This document shows, piece after piece, positions 1 to 8,119 of a stretch of DNA of 64,000 nt; position 1 is the stretch's first letter, and each line of letters starts with the position of its first letter. Source of the stretch: Bacillus cabrialesii (GTDB taxonomy: Bacteria > Bacillota > Bacilli > Bacillales > Bacillaceae); NCBI RefSeq assembly GCF_004124315.2, contig NZ_CP096889.1:3827001-3891000 (forward strand), read 5' to 3'. The notes beneath the pieces were generated by a model. It was given only the letters and a program-made list of their open reading frames with translations, was not told the DNA's origin and ran no database searches. The position numbers and the translations under genes are program-made.

Positions 1-294
1 TTTATCGAACCAGTCACTCGGAGCGAGCGCAATGTCTTCCCGCTTCCAAGTCACAACGTCCTGTGTCGTATAATGCCCCCAAAATTTCGCGCCGTGCCCC
101 GTCTGAAACGGCTGCCACTGAAAAAACAAATGATATTTTCCCTTCCAATAAATCACGCCATTCGGGTCATTCAATAGCCCAATCGGCGGCATAATGTGAA
201 AATTCTGGCGGTGCGGATCGCTGTTGGCGATAGGCTCTTTTTTCTCCACTTCTTCATAAGCCCGGCGACGAAGCTCCTGATCATGTGCTGTCAT
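1..294 (-). CDS. sacA: Sucrose-6-phosphate hydrolase, N-terminal part
   Basis: SacA is a cytoplasmic GH32 enzyme that splits the sucrose-6-phosphate delivered by SacP into glucose-6-phosphate and fructose. Only the first 98 codons are present; the gene runs off the left edge. The visible part carries the family's N-terminal fingerprint LLNDPNG, which contains the nucleophile aspartate, followed by YHLFFQWQP and WGHYTTQD. The ATG overlaps the sacP stop as ATGA, so the two genes are translationally coupled in one operon. The identification rests on family motifs and on the neighbouring sacP. Confidence 0.95.
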   Translation of the reverse strand, partial: MTAHDQELRRRAYEEVEKKEPIANSDPHRQNFHIMPPIGLLNDPNGVIYWKGKYHLFFQWQPFQTGHGAKFWGHYTTQDVVTWKREDIALAPSDWFDK

Positions 295-1676
295 TTTTTT
301 CTCCCCTCATCCTCATTAATCTTCATGATAAACGCTGCAATGAATGCTGACACTCCCGCAATGGCCATCCCAATCAGATAGTTGATCAAGTTGCCCATGC
401 CAAACGGCGCAGCAATGGCGATCATCGGAATACCCGTTAACCCGTAAGCGTTTGCAGCAACATGTGTAAAGACGACATATGCACCACCCAGCGCGCCTCC
501 GATCATCGCGGCGATAAATGGCTTACGATAGCGAAGATTGACTCCGAATATGACGGGCTCAGTAATGCCGAGAAAAGCGGAAAATGCAGCCGGAAGCGCG
601 ATTTCTTTTGTCTTTGCTTTTTTAGCCATAAAGAAGACGGCAAGGCCGGCCCCGCCCTGTGCGACATTCGCCATTGACCAGATCGGCAGCAAGTAGTTTT
701 TGCCTATATCTGCAATAAGACCTGCCTCAATCGCATGGAAGCTGTGATGAACGCCTGTCAGTACGATGAGTGAATACGTGCCCCCGAAAATCAGCCCCGC
801 AACAAAACCGGCATGGTCATAGACATAAGTTAAAGCAACCGTAATGCCGGAGCCAAGCGCTCTGCCCAGAGGACCAATCGCGATAAAAGCGACAAACCCG
901 GTGACAATCACTGTGACAAAAGGTGTCACAAGCAAATCTACCGCATGCGGAACCACTTTTCTTGTCCATTTCTCTACCTTGCTCATGACATAAACCGCCA
1001 GCAATACAGGGATGACAGTTCCCTGGTAGCCGAGAAGCGCGATATCAAATCCGAAAAGATGCATATAATCAGGTGTCGCTTCCGCCAAACCCCATGGATT
1101 CAAAAGTGTCGGATGAATCATGATTCCCCCGATGACCGCTCCCAAGTACGGGTTACTGCCAAATTCTTTTGAAGCGCTTACTCCGATTAGAATCGGCAAG
1201 AAAATAAATGCTGCACTTGAAAACATATCAAGCAGCTGGAGCAGCGCAGAATCCTTGCTCATCCAATGAAACGCATTGACCATACCCAGCAATCCCATTA
1301 ATAGGCCGCTGGCCACAATAGCGGGGATGATTGGAACAAAAATATTAGAAAGCGTTTTCGCAAATCTCGCAGCGGGATTCAGTTTTTCTTTTGCCGCATC
1401 CTGATGATTTACGTGTTCTTGACTCTCAATGTCGGCTTCCTTTGAAAAAGCGTCGTACACCTTATTCACAAGGCCTGTTCCGAAAATGATTTGGTACTGG
1501 CCAGAGCTGCTGAAAGCGCCTTTGACGCCATCAAGCTCTTCTACTTGTTCTTGATCTATCTTTGATTCATCTTTCATCACTAAACGCAGTCTTGTTGCAC
1601 AATGAGCCGCGCTGATTATGTTTTCTTTCCCCCCGAGAAGCTCAATAAGGCGTTTTGCAGTCTCTTTGTAATCCAT
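291..1676 (-). CDS. sacP: Sucrose-specific PTS enzyme IIBC
   Basis: The 461-residue membrane permease imports sucrose and phosphorylates it. The N-terminal EIIB domain (about residues 1-90) has the phosphorylated cysteine in AAHCATRLRL. A linker follows, and then the EIIC membrane domain with the substrate-site motifs GVHHSFHAIE and GITEPVIFGV. There is no EIIA domain, so phosphate must come from another sugar's EIIA. The ATG follows a strong AAAGGGGG ribosome site. Transcription is controlled by the antiterminator site just upstream, and sacA follows with a 4-base overlap. SacX at 37884-39263 is a paralogue. Confidence 0.97.
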   Translation of the reverse strand: MDYKETAKRLIELLGGKENIISAAHCATRLRLVMKDESKIDQEQVEELDGVKGAFSSSGQYQIIFGTGLVNKVYDAFSKEADIESQEHVNHQDAAKEKLNPAARFAKTLSNIFVPIIPAIVASGLLMGLLGMVNAFHWMSKDSALLQLLDMFSSAAFIFLPILIGVSASKEFGSNPYLGAVIGGIMIHPTLLNPWGLAEATPDYMHLFGFDIALLGYQGTVIPVLLAVYVMSKVEKWTRKVVPHAVDLLVTPFVTVIVTGFVAFIAIGPLGRALGSGITVALTYVYDHAGFVAGLIFGGTYSLIVLTGVHHSFHAIEAGLIADIGKNYLLPIWSMANVAQGGAGLAVFFMAKKAKTKEIALPAAFSAFLGITEPVIFGVNLRYRKPFIAAMIGGALGGAYVVFTHVAANAYGLTGIPMIAIAAPFGMGNLINYLIGMAIAGVSAFIAAFIMKINEDEGRKK

Positions 1677-1707
1677 CTGTTTTTCCCCCTTTTATTTAAA
1701 CAAAAAA

Positions 1708-1772
1708 GACCTAAAATTCGCCAACGAATAAAGGACACAGCGATCCTTTTTCATTTACGCAAATTTTAGGTC
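1708..1772 (-). terminator. Conditional terminator in the sacP leader
   Basis: The arms GACCTAAAATT and AATTTTAGGTC (1708-1718 and 1762-1772) form a long hairpin followed, in the sacP direction, by a T-rich run (about 1707-1701). Its promoter-proximal arm shares bases with the antiterminator element at 1769-1797, so only one of the two structures can form at a time. This is the classic arrangement for SacT/SacY control of sucrose genes. Confidence 0.9.
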
Positions 1773-1797
1773 TTGCCTGCTTTACCAGTCACAATCC
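1769..1797 (-). promoter_or_regulatory. RAT, RNA antiterminator site of sacPA
   Basis: This 29-base element read on the minus strand begins GGATTGTGACTGG and ends GGCAAGACC. It matches the ribonucleic antiterminator bound by BglG-family proteins. When SacT (encoded at 2786-3616) binds it, the overlapping terminator cannot form and sacPA is transcribed. A very similar element lies upstream of sacX at 37607-37634. Confidence 0.9.
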
Positions 1798-1812
1798 CGC
1801 TTATTCAGATTA

Positions 1813-1827
1813 AGAATACGCTTTCAT
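1813..1827 (-). promoter_or_regulatory. Candidate cre (CcpA site) at the sacPA promoter
   Basis: ATGAAAGCGTATTCT on the minus strand fits the relaxed cre consensus WTGNAANCGNWNNCW at every position. It overlaps the -10 and the expected start of transcription, a position where CcpA blocks initiation. Against the stricter 14-base consensus it has two mismatches. Confidence 0.5.
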
Positions 1828-1854
1828 CATAATTCATGATAGCGTTTTCGTCAA
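1826..1854 (-). promoter_or_regulatory. sacPA sigma-A promoter
   Basis: A -35 TTGACG (1849-1854) and a -10 TATGAT (1826-1831) are separated by 17 bases on the minus strand. The predicted start lies about 20 bases before the RAT, so the whole leader needed for antitermination would be transcribed. Confidence 0.8.
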
Positions 1855-1911
1855 CTGTTTTTTTAGTTAAAAAGTTTGATAAAACATTTAGACAAAAATT
1901 CGTAAAAATAT

Positions 1912-1929
1912 TTGTGAAACATTTCACAA
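1912..1929. promoter_or_regulatory. Rex operator upstream of ywcJ
   Basis: TTGTGAAACATTTCACAA is a perfect inverted repeat (TTGTGAA-N4-TTCACAA) identical in form to the binding site of Rex, the NADH/NAD-sensing repressor of fermentative genes in Gram-positive bacteria. It covers the -35 region of the ywcJ promoter. As I recall, ywcJ is a known Rex target in B. subtilis, so this agrees with established knowledge. Confidence 0.85.
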
Positions 1930-1943
1930 TATCATGCTATACT
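1915..1943 (+). promoter_or_regulatory. ywcJ promoter
   Basis: An extended -10, TGC followed by TATACT (1938-1943), is preceded at 17 bases by TGAAAC (1915-1920), a poor -35. The Rex palindrome overlaps the -35, so binding there would repress. Confidence 0.55.
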
Positions 1944-1976
1944 ATGCTCAACCTTCTAAGAAAGCAGGAAAAGACA

Positions 1977-2747
1977 ATGGAAACTCAAGCATTGCAAAAG
2001 GTTGAACAATACGCTCTAAAAAAACAAAACATATTCGCTTCAAGCAAAATCCGTTATGTGCTCCGATCCATTTTAGCCAGCATGTTTATCGGATTCGGCA
2101 TTACAGCCGCCAGCAAAACAGGCAGCTATTTCTCCATGGCTGATTCTCCATTTGCCTTTCCGGCAGCGGCTGCCACATTCGGGGCCGCTATTGTGCTGAT
2201 TGCTTACGGCGGCGGGGATTTATTTACCGGCAACACCTTTTATTTCACCTATACCGCGCTCCGAAAAAAAATCCGCTGGCGCGACACCCTTTACCTGTGG
2301 TTGTCAAGCTATGCCGGCAATTTGATCGGCGCCATTCTGTTTGCCATCCTGATCGGCGCGACAGGGCTTTTTGAGGAGGCTTCTGTTCATTCCTTTTTGA
2401 TTCATCTGGCAGAGCACAAAATGGAGCCTTCCGCTTCCGAACTGTTTTTCAGAGGAATGCTGTGCAATTGGCTTGTGTGCCTCGCCTTTTTCATTCCGAT
2501 GTCTCTCAAAGGGGAAGGAGCCAAGCTGTTTGCCATGATGCTTTTCGTTTTCTGCTTCTTTATTTCCGGCTTTGAGCACAGCATTGCCAACATGTGCACA
2601 TTCGCCATCTCACTTTTAATCGAGCACCCTGATACGGTGACACTGATGGGAGCAGTCAGAAACTTAATTCCTGTGACGCTCGGCAATCTGACCGCCGGAA
2701 TCGTAATGATGGGCTGGATGTACTATACGCTCAATCCCGATAAATAA
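1977..2747 (+). CDS. ywcJ: Formate/nitrite transporter family protein
   Basis: This 256-residue membrane protein belongs to the FNT (FocA/NirC) family of pentameric anion channels for formate, nitrite or similar small anions. It shows six membrane spans and the family features GGGDLFTGNTF and CNWLVCLA. I chose the ATG at 1977 because it follows an AGGAAAAG ribosome site; the open frame extends further upstream but would run through the promoter and Rex site. A Rex site implies induction when NADH is high, that is, in fermentation. The substrate cannot be read from the sequence. Confidence 0.93.
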   Translation: METQALQKVEQYALKKQNIFASSKIRYVLRSILASMFIGFGITAASKTGSYFSMADSPFAFPAAAATFGAAIVLIAYGGGDLFTGNTFYFTYTALRKKIRWRDTLYLWLSSYAGNLIGAILFAILIGATGLFEEASVHSFLIHLAEHKMEPSASELFFRGMLCNWLVCLAFFIPMSLKGEGAKLFAMMLFVFCFFISGFEHSIANMCTFAISLLIEHPDTVTLMGAVRNLIPVTLGNLTAGIVMMGWMYYTLNPDK

Positions 2748-2752
2748 AAAAA

Positions 2753-2776
2753 CTTCCAGAGATCACTCCCTGCAAG
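2753..2776 (-). terminator. sacT terminator
   Basis: A 24-base hairpin with nine or ten paired positions, one mismatch and one wobble has a four-base loop. On the minus strand it is followed directly by TTTTTTTATTTA. It lies just downstream of the sacT stop. Confidence 0.7.
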
Positions 2777-2785
2777 TCAAAGCGG

Positions 2786-3616
2786 TTATTCCGAGAGATC
2801 TTGAAGACGCTGGACATGCAGCGTGATATAGCCGGCCTCGGACTCCGGCAAATGTAATTGATATTCATTTTTCAAAAACTCCGCCAGCGCCAGCGCACAT
2901 TGATAGGCAAATGAATACTTTTTTTGGATGAAATAAAGCATCTCCTCGTCCATACGATGGAGCGCTTCATTTGATTCCAACCGGCTGACCGCGTATCGCA
3001 AATGCGTGACAAGGCGTTGATAGGAAATGCTGTTTTCATCCACCTTTCGATTAAAGTATTGTTCTATTTTCTCTATCATTTCTTTGATCATGGTCGTATG
3101 CTTCAGCGCTGAATACATGCTCTCCGCATCCATCTTCGCCGTATGGATATGAAGGGCAATATAACCCGCTTCATCTTCAGGCAGGGACACGCCCAATGTC
3201 TCTTTTACGTGTCCGATCGCCCACAGGCCGATCTCATATTCTTTTTTATAGAGCGCCTTTATTTCATGCAGCAATTTATTCTGCACAGACAGCCCATTTT
3301 GAATCCTTTCGATCGCAAAGGACAAATGGTCAGAAAGCGCGATATGAATGTGGTCGCTCAGCGGCGCCGCGAGCTCCCCTTCCGCATAGCTAATGATATC
3401 CTCAGCTATTTCAATATGCTCCTCCGGCAGCGTTTGCAGGATTTGTTTGAACTTTTCATTCTCGTCGCGCACGACAAAGATCTTTTCCACTTTATTCATA
3501 GGGATGAGATCATTTTTCTTTTTTTGAAAAGCGATTCCCGGTCCCATTACGATTTTTTCCTGATCATCCTCTTTTATTAAAGCCGCATTGTTGTTTAATA
3601 CTTTATAGATTTTCAA
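2786..3616 (-). CDS. sacT: Transcriptional antiterminator of sacPA
   Basis: SacT is a 276-residue BglG-family RNA-binding protein. The first 55 residues or so form the dimeric RNA-binding domain that holds the RAT. Two PTS regulation domains follow: PRD1 contains HIALSDHLSFAIER and GYIALHIHT, and PRD2 contains RLVTHLRYAVSRL and GYITLHVQRL, all with the conserved histidines that are phosphorylated by HPr or the sucrose permease. The start is TTG at 3616, preceded by GGGAGAG. ywcI lies 39 bases upstream on the same strand, so both are probably cotranscribed. SacY (39317-40159) is its paralogue. Confidence 0.96.
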   Translation of the reverse strand: MKIYKVLNNNAALIKEDDQEKIVMGPGIAFQKKKNDLIPMNKVEKIFVVRDENEKFKQILQTLPEEHIEIAEDIISYAEGELAAPLSDHIHIALSDHLSFAIERIQNGLSVQNKLLHEIKALYKKEYEIGLWAIGHVKETLGVSLPEDEAGYIALHIHTAKMDAESMYSALKHTTMIKEMIEKIEQYFNRKVDENSISYQRLVTHLRYAVSRLESNEALHRMDEEMLYFIQKKYSFAYQCALALAEFLKNEYQLHLPESEAGYITLHVQRLQDLSE

Positions 3617-3655
3617 GAGGCTATCTCTCCCGCCAATTTGCTTTTGACTGGGATT

Positions 3656-3958
3656 TTACCTCCTTTTGACCGCCATGTAAAGATGCGGGCCAGCTCTCTC
3701 CTGCTTAGGCGATTCCTTGAAGGCTTGCAGACATCTTCTTTTATAAAGCGCGGCGGCTTTCGCTTTCTGCTTTTCTTCCTCATTCACAGCCATCCGCCAT
3801 TCATAAAACGAAACAAGTCCCGCGGCCTGCACCGCCGCTTTTCTTTGATATGTACGCTGAGCCGAATAGACCCCGGCAGCCGCAGTTTTTCTGTCCGGCG
3901 TCACCCAGTTCATCAAAAAGACCATCCACACCCGTAAAGATACAAGCAAACGTTTCAT
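3656..3958 (-). CDS. ywcI: Uncharacterised protein YwcI
   Basis: This encodes 100 residues with an ATG preceded by GGAGGGATG. The product is very basic. A hydrophobic N-terminal stretch (MKRLLVSLRVWMVFLMNW) could be a signal anchor, and the rest is rich in lysine, arginine and alanine (EEEKQKAKAAALYKRRC). I recognise the gene by position but know no function for it, and the composition is unlike any catalytic family. It lies directly upstream of sacT and may serve mainly as the leader cistron of that operon. The DnaA-box region separates it from the divergent vpr. Confidence 0.7.
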   Translation of the reverse strand: MKRLLVSLRVWMVFLMNWVTPDRKTAAAGVYSAQRTYQRKAAVQAAGLVSFYEWRMAVNEEEKQKAKAAALYKRRCLQAFKESPKQERAGPHLYMAVKRR

Positions 3959-4210
3959 ATAAAAACATCCCTCCGCTTCTTTTTGGCAGGCAGCCTTTTT
4001 AGCAGCCCGTTTTCTCAGCCGAGCCCGCGTGAAAAGACGGCCGATTTCTTTTCTCGCAAACTAGCGGCTCTAGCAAAACTCATAACTCTATGATAGACCG
4101 CGGAAAGAGAATTCTTTGTCACAATCTGAGTGAAAAAACCAACTAGTTTTTAGAAGTTTTGTTGAAAGCTGAAAGAAATGAAATGAAAATTGGTGAACCG
4201 CTTTGAAAAT

Positions 4211-4549
4211 TTATACACAAGTTATCCCAAAGATAAGAACAACTTAATCACAAGGGATATCCACATGTCCACAACAACTGTCTATATTTTGTATAGGAAC
4301 ATACATTCCCAACTATATATATACACAGGTTTATTCACTTATACACAGGGTTCTGTGTATAACTCCTTCCTTATACACAAACGAAATCCAATAATTGGTC
4401 CAAATGACACAAGGATTTTTTTGAATTTTCAAGAAATATATACTAGGTCTTTAACATTTTTTCTAAAACACAAAGGGGGAAACACATTGAAACATGGAAT
4501 CATTCGCTTTCTGCTTGTAAGTTTTGTTTTATTTTTTACGTTATCCACA
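4211..4549. promoter_or_regulatory. Cluster of DnaA boxes in the ywcI-vpr gap
   Basis: Five perfect copies of TTATNCACA are present: 4211-4219, 4339-4347, 4371-4379 and 4541-4549 on the plus strand, and 4354-4362 on the minus strand. Copies with one mismatch lie at 4244-4252, 4257-4265, 4319-4327 and 4331-4339. The copy at 4541 lies within the vpr signal-peptide codons. The surrounding DNA is AT-rich. As I recall, DnaA occupies a ywcI-vpr cluster in B. subtilis binding studies, one of several dispersed clusters that titrate DnaA. The rest of the 3959-4486 gap holds the promoters of ywcI and vpr, which I cannot place. Confidence 0.8.
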
Positions 4550-6907
4550 GGAATGACAGGCGTACAGGCAGCTCCGATTTCTTCAAAATCGTCGGCTGAC
4601 CTGGAAAAAGCCGAGGTATTCGGTGATATCGACATGACAACAAGCAAAAAAACAACCGTTATTGTGGAATTAAAAGAAAAATCCTTGGCAGAGGCGAAGG
4701 AAGCGGGAGAAAGCCAAACGAAAAGCAAGCTGAAAACCGCTCGAACAAAAGCCAAAAACAGTGCTGTCAAAGCGGTGAAAAACGGAAAAGTAAACCGGGA
4801 ATATGAGCAGGTGTTTTCAGGCTTTTCTATGAAGCTCCCAGCTAATGAGATTCCAAAACTTCTTGCAGTAAAAGATGTAAAGGCTGTTTATCCGAACGTC
4901 ACCTATAAAACGGACAATATAAAGGATCAAGATGTCACCATTTCTGAAGACGCCGTATCTCCGCAAATGGACGATAGCGCGCCGTATATCGGAGCAAACG
5001 ACGCATGGGATTTAGGCTACACAGGAAAAGGCGTCAAGGTGGCGATTATTGATACCGGCGTTGAATACAATCACCCGGATTTAAAGAAAAGCTTCGGACA
5101 ATATAAAGGATACGATTTTGTAGACAATGATTACGACCCGAAAGAAACACCAACCGGCGATCCAAGAGGTGAAGCAACTGACCACGGCACACACGTAGCC
5201 GGAACGGTAGCCGCAAACGGAACAATTAAAGGCGTAGCGCCTGATGCCACACTTCTTGCTTACCGCGTGCTGGGCCCTGGCGGAAGCGGCACAACGGAAA
5301 ACGTCATTGCGGGCGTGGAACGCGCTGTACAGGACGGAGCAGATGTGATGAACCTGTCTCTCGGAAACTCTTTAAACAATCCCGACTGGGCGACGAGCAC
5401 AGCGCTTGACTGGGCCATGTCAGAAGGTGTTGTCGCGGTTACGTCAAACGGTAACAGCGGCCCGAACGGCTGGACAGTCGGATCGCCTGGCACATCAAGA
5501 GAAGCGATTTCTGTCGGTGCGACTCAGCTGCCGCTCAACGAATACGCCGTCACTTTCGGCTCTTACTCTTCAGCAAAAGTAATGGGGTATAACAAAGAGG
5601 ACGATGTCAAAACGCTCAATAACAAAGAAGTTGAGCTTGTTGAAGCCGGACTTGGCGAAGCAAAGGACTTTGAAGGAAAAAATCTGACAGGCAAAGTCGC
5701 CGTTGTCAAACGGGGCAGCATTGCGTTTGTGGATAAAGCCGACAACGCTAAAAAAGCCGGCGCCATCGGCATGGTTGTGTATAACAACCTCTCTGGAGAA
5801 ATTGAAGCCAATGTGCCAGGCATGTCTGTGCCAACGATTAAGCTTTCATTAGAAGACGGCGAAAAACTCATCAGCGCCATGAAAGCCGGTGAAACAAAAA
5901 CAACATTCGGTTTAACAGTCTCAAAAGCGCTCGGTGAGCAAGTGGCTGATTTCTCATCCCGCGGCCCTGTTATGGATACGTGGATGATTAAGCCTGATAT
6001 TTCCGCTCCAGGCGTCAATATCGTCAGCACGATTCCGACACACGATCCTCAAAACCCATATGGCTACGGATCAAAACAAGGAACGAGCATGGCATCGCCT
6101 CATATTGCCGGAGCGGTTGCCGTTATCAAACAAGCCAAACCAAAGTGGAGTGTTGAACAGATCAAAGCCGCCATCATGAATACCGCTGTCACCTTAAAAG
6201 ATGGCGACGGAGAAGTGTACCCGCATAACGCCCAAGGCGCAGGCAGCGCGAGAATCATGAACGCGATCAAAGCAGACTCCCTCGTCTCGCCTGGAAGCTA
6301 TTCATACGGCACATTCTTGAAGGAAAACGGAAACGAAACGAAAAAAGAAACGTTTACGATTGAAAACCAATCTTCCATTAGAAAGTCATACACACTTGAA
6401 TACTCATTTAACGGGAGCGACATCTCCACATCCGGCACAAGCCGTGTTGTGATACCGGCACATAAAACCGGAAAAGCCACTGCAAAAGTAAAGGTCAATA
6501 CAAAGAAAACAAAAGCTGGCACCTATGAAGGGACGGTTATCGTCAGAGAAGGCGGAAAAACCGTCGCCAAGATACCTACATTGCTGATCGTCAAAGAGCC
6601 GGATTATCCGAGAGTAACATCCGTCTCCGTCAGCGAAGGATCTGCACAAGGCACCTATCAAATTGAAACCTACCTTCCTGCGGGAGCGGAAGAGCTGGCA
6701 TTCCTCGTCTATGACAGCAACCTTGATTTTGCAGGCCAAGCCGGCATTTATAAAAATCAAGATAAGGGCTATCAGTACTTTGACTGGGACGGCACGATCA
6801 ATGGCGGAACCAAGCTTCCGGCCGGAGACTATTACTTGCTTGCCTATGCCGCGAATAAAGGCAAATCAAGCCAGGTTCTGACTGAAGAACCGTTTACCGT
6901 TGAATAA
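4487..6907 (+). CDS. vpr: Minor extracellular serine protease Vpr
   Basis: Vpr is a secreted subtilisin-family protease of 806 residues. It has a signal peptide (cut near VQA-AP), an inhibitor-like propeptide to about residue 160, and the catalytic triad Asp189 (IIDTG), His233 (DHGTH) and Ser534 (GTSMASPH). Between His and Ser a PA domain is inserted (about residues 370-470, GKVAVVKRGSIAFVDKA). The C-terminal part after about residue 600 resembles the beta-sandwich domains of large subtilases. The start is TTG at 4487 after AAAGGGGGAAA; the frame is open further upstream, but only this start begins a signal peptide. The protein is matured and trimmed outside the cell. Confidence 0.97.
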   Translation: MKHGIIRFLLVSFVLFFTLSTGMTGVQAAPISSKSSADLEKAEVFGDIDMTTSKKTTVIVELKEKSLAEAKEAGESQTKSKLKTARTKAKNSAVKAVKNGKVNREYEQVFSGFSMKLPANEIPKLLAVKDVKAVYPNVTYKTDNIKDQDVTISEDAVSPQMDDSAPYIGANDAWDLGYTGKGVKVAIIDTGVEYNHPDLKKSFGQYKGYDFVDNDYDPKETPTGDPRGEATDHGTHVAGTVAANGTIKGVAPDATLLAYRVLGPGGSGTTENVIAGVERAVQDGADVMNLSLGNSLNNPDWATSTALDWAMSEGVVAVTSNGNSGPNGWTVGSPGTSREAISVGATQLPLNEYAVTFGSYSSAKVMGYNKEDDVKTLNNKEVELVEAGLGEAKDFEGKNLTGKVAVVKRGSIAFVDKADNAKKAGAIGMVVYNNLSGEIEANVPGMSVPTIKLSLEDGEKLISAMKAGETKTTFGLTVSKALGEQVADFSSRGPVMDTWMIKPDISAPGVNIVSTIPTHDPQNPYGYGSKQGTSMASPHIAGAVAVIKQAKPKWSVEQIKAAIMNTAVTLKDGDGEVYPHNAQGAGSARIMNAIKADSLVSPGSYSYGTFLKENGNETKKETFTIENQSSIRKSYTLEYSFNGSDISTSGTSRVVIPAHKTGKATAKVKVNTKKTKAGTYEGTVIVREGGKTVAKIPTLLIVKEPDYPRVTSVSVSEGSAQGTYQIETYLPAGAEELAFLVYDSNLDFAGQAGIYKNQDKGYQYFDWDGTINGGTKLPAGDYYLLAYAANKGKSSQVLTEEPFTVE

Positions 6908-6910
6908 GAA

Positions 6911-6939
6911 AAAGCCCTGCCGAATCGGCAGGGCTTTTT
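6911..6939. terminator. Bidirectional terminator between vpr and ywcH
   Basis: AAAGCCCTGCC and GGCAGGGCTTT pair around a four-base loop, with a T run on the plus side and an A run (T run for the minus strand) on the other. It serves both convergent genes. Confidence 0.9.
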
Positions 6940-6943
6940 AAGA

Positions 6944-7945
6944 TCAGTCAGCAAATGCCTCCTGCAGCAAACGATAAGATTTGAGCTTATCTTCAAAATG
7001 ATGCGTAATGGTCACCGCCATGATTTCCTCTGTTCCATACGCCTTACTCAAAGCTAACAGTTGCTCCTTAACCTGTTCTTTCGTGCCGACAATCATTCGA
7101 TTTCGATTATCAGCAATTCGTCTTTGTTCATACGGGGAGTACGTATTTTCTCGAACAGCTTCAAACGAAGGAACTCCTTCTAAAGGAATGCCCTGTTCCC
7201 CTGCCAATAGCGTAAAATCAAGCACGGCCGCAAGCTCCTCTGCCTTCTCCTCCGTGTCAGCACAAAGAACAAAAACAGCGACTGCCGCTCGGGGCGTTTC
7301 TCCTAACACAGACGGCTTAAATCGTCTCTTATACTGTCTGACTGTATCCTCTCCGCCCTCTCCATTGATAAAGTGGGCAAACATATAGCCAGCGCCTGAC
7401 TCAGCGGCGAGCAGCGCGCTTTCTCCAGATGAGCCAAGCAGCCACACATCCGGCGCGGTGGAAATATGCGGCGCAGCCGTCAGATTCGGAAAACGGTGTT
7501 TGTCATCCGCCAAATCATGCAAATACATGGTCAGCTCCTTGATTTGCTGCGGATACTGATCGGCATTGCGCTTCCCGCCGTCATTCAGCGCCCATGACGC
7601 AATCGGCATTCCCCCCGGTGCTCTGCCAAGCCCAAGATCAATTCTTCCCGGTGTCAGCCCCTCCAGCACACGGAAATTCTCAGCTACTTTATAAGCGCTA
7701 TAATGCGGCAGCATGACTCCGCCTGATCCAACGCGAATCCGCTTCGTTTTCGCCGCTATATGACTGATCAGCACCTCAGGGCTTGACCCTGCCAGCCGCT
7801 TTGAAAAGTGATGCTCAGACACCCAAAATCTCTTATATCCAAGCTCCTCTGCAGCTTGCGCAAGCGCAACGGTTTGCTGTAAGGCTATTTCTGCACTGCT
7901 TCCCTCTGATACTGGAGATTGATCTAATATACTTAACGAAATCAT
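6944..7945 (-). CDS. ywcH: Luciferase-like flavin monooxygenase
   Basis: This encodes 333 residues of the bacterial luciferase-like, F420/FMN-dependent TIM-barrel family (the MsnO8-like subgroup). Typical segments are FWVSEHHF, ITPGR-type GLTPGRIDLGLGRAPGG and VWLLGSSGESALLAA. The substrate is unknown. I start at the ATG at 7945, which has GAGGTGG upstream and gives the family N-terminus SLSILDQSP. It lies downstream of nfrA1 in the same direction, and nfrA1 could supply reduced flavin; the terminator between them would make read-through partial. Confidence 0.9.
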   Translation of the reverse strand: MISLSILDQSPVSEGSSAEIALQQTVALAQAAEELGYKRFWVSEHHFSKRLAGSSPEVLISHIAAKTKRIRVGSGGVMLPHYSAYKVAENFRVLEGLTPGRIDLGLGRAPGGMPIASWALNDGGKRNADQYPQQIKELTMYLHDLADDKHRFPNLTAAPHISTAPDVWLLGSSGESALLAAESGAGYMFAHFINGEGGEDTVRQYKRRFKPSVLGETPRAAVAVFVLCADTEEKAEELAAVLDFTLLAGEQGIPLEGVPSFEAVRENTYSPYEQRRIADNRNRMIVGTKEQVKEQLLALSKAYGTEEIMAVTITHHFEDKLKSYRLLQEAFAD

Positions 7946-8091
7946 CCCTACCACCTCATCCTCATCGTAACACTGATCCCACATTTTTTCTCCAAAGCCG
8001 CTCACACTGCTTTCAGTGTCTCCCGATCATTCGCCATTTATTTGTGACAGCATGTCTCTATTTGTCGGAATATGTTACACGTGAAACATAA

Positions 8092-8116
8092 AAACCTCTC
8101 CGAATCGGAGAGGTTT
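8092..8116 (-). terminator. nfrA1 terminator
   Basis: AAACCTCTCC and GGAGAGGTTT form a ten-base-pair stem with the T tract on the minus strand, just past the nfrA1 stop. It is probably leaky if ywcH shares the nfrA1 transcript. Confidence 0.8.
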
Positions 8117-8119
8117 GCA

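Noticed and set aside
4190..4486. N-terminal extension of the vpr frame
   Set aside because: It would translate through the DnaA boxes and promoter, has no signal peptide at its start, and the TTG at 4487 has a strong ribosome site and begins a normal signal peptide.
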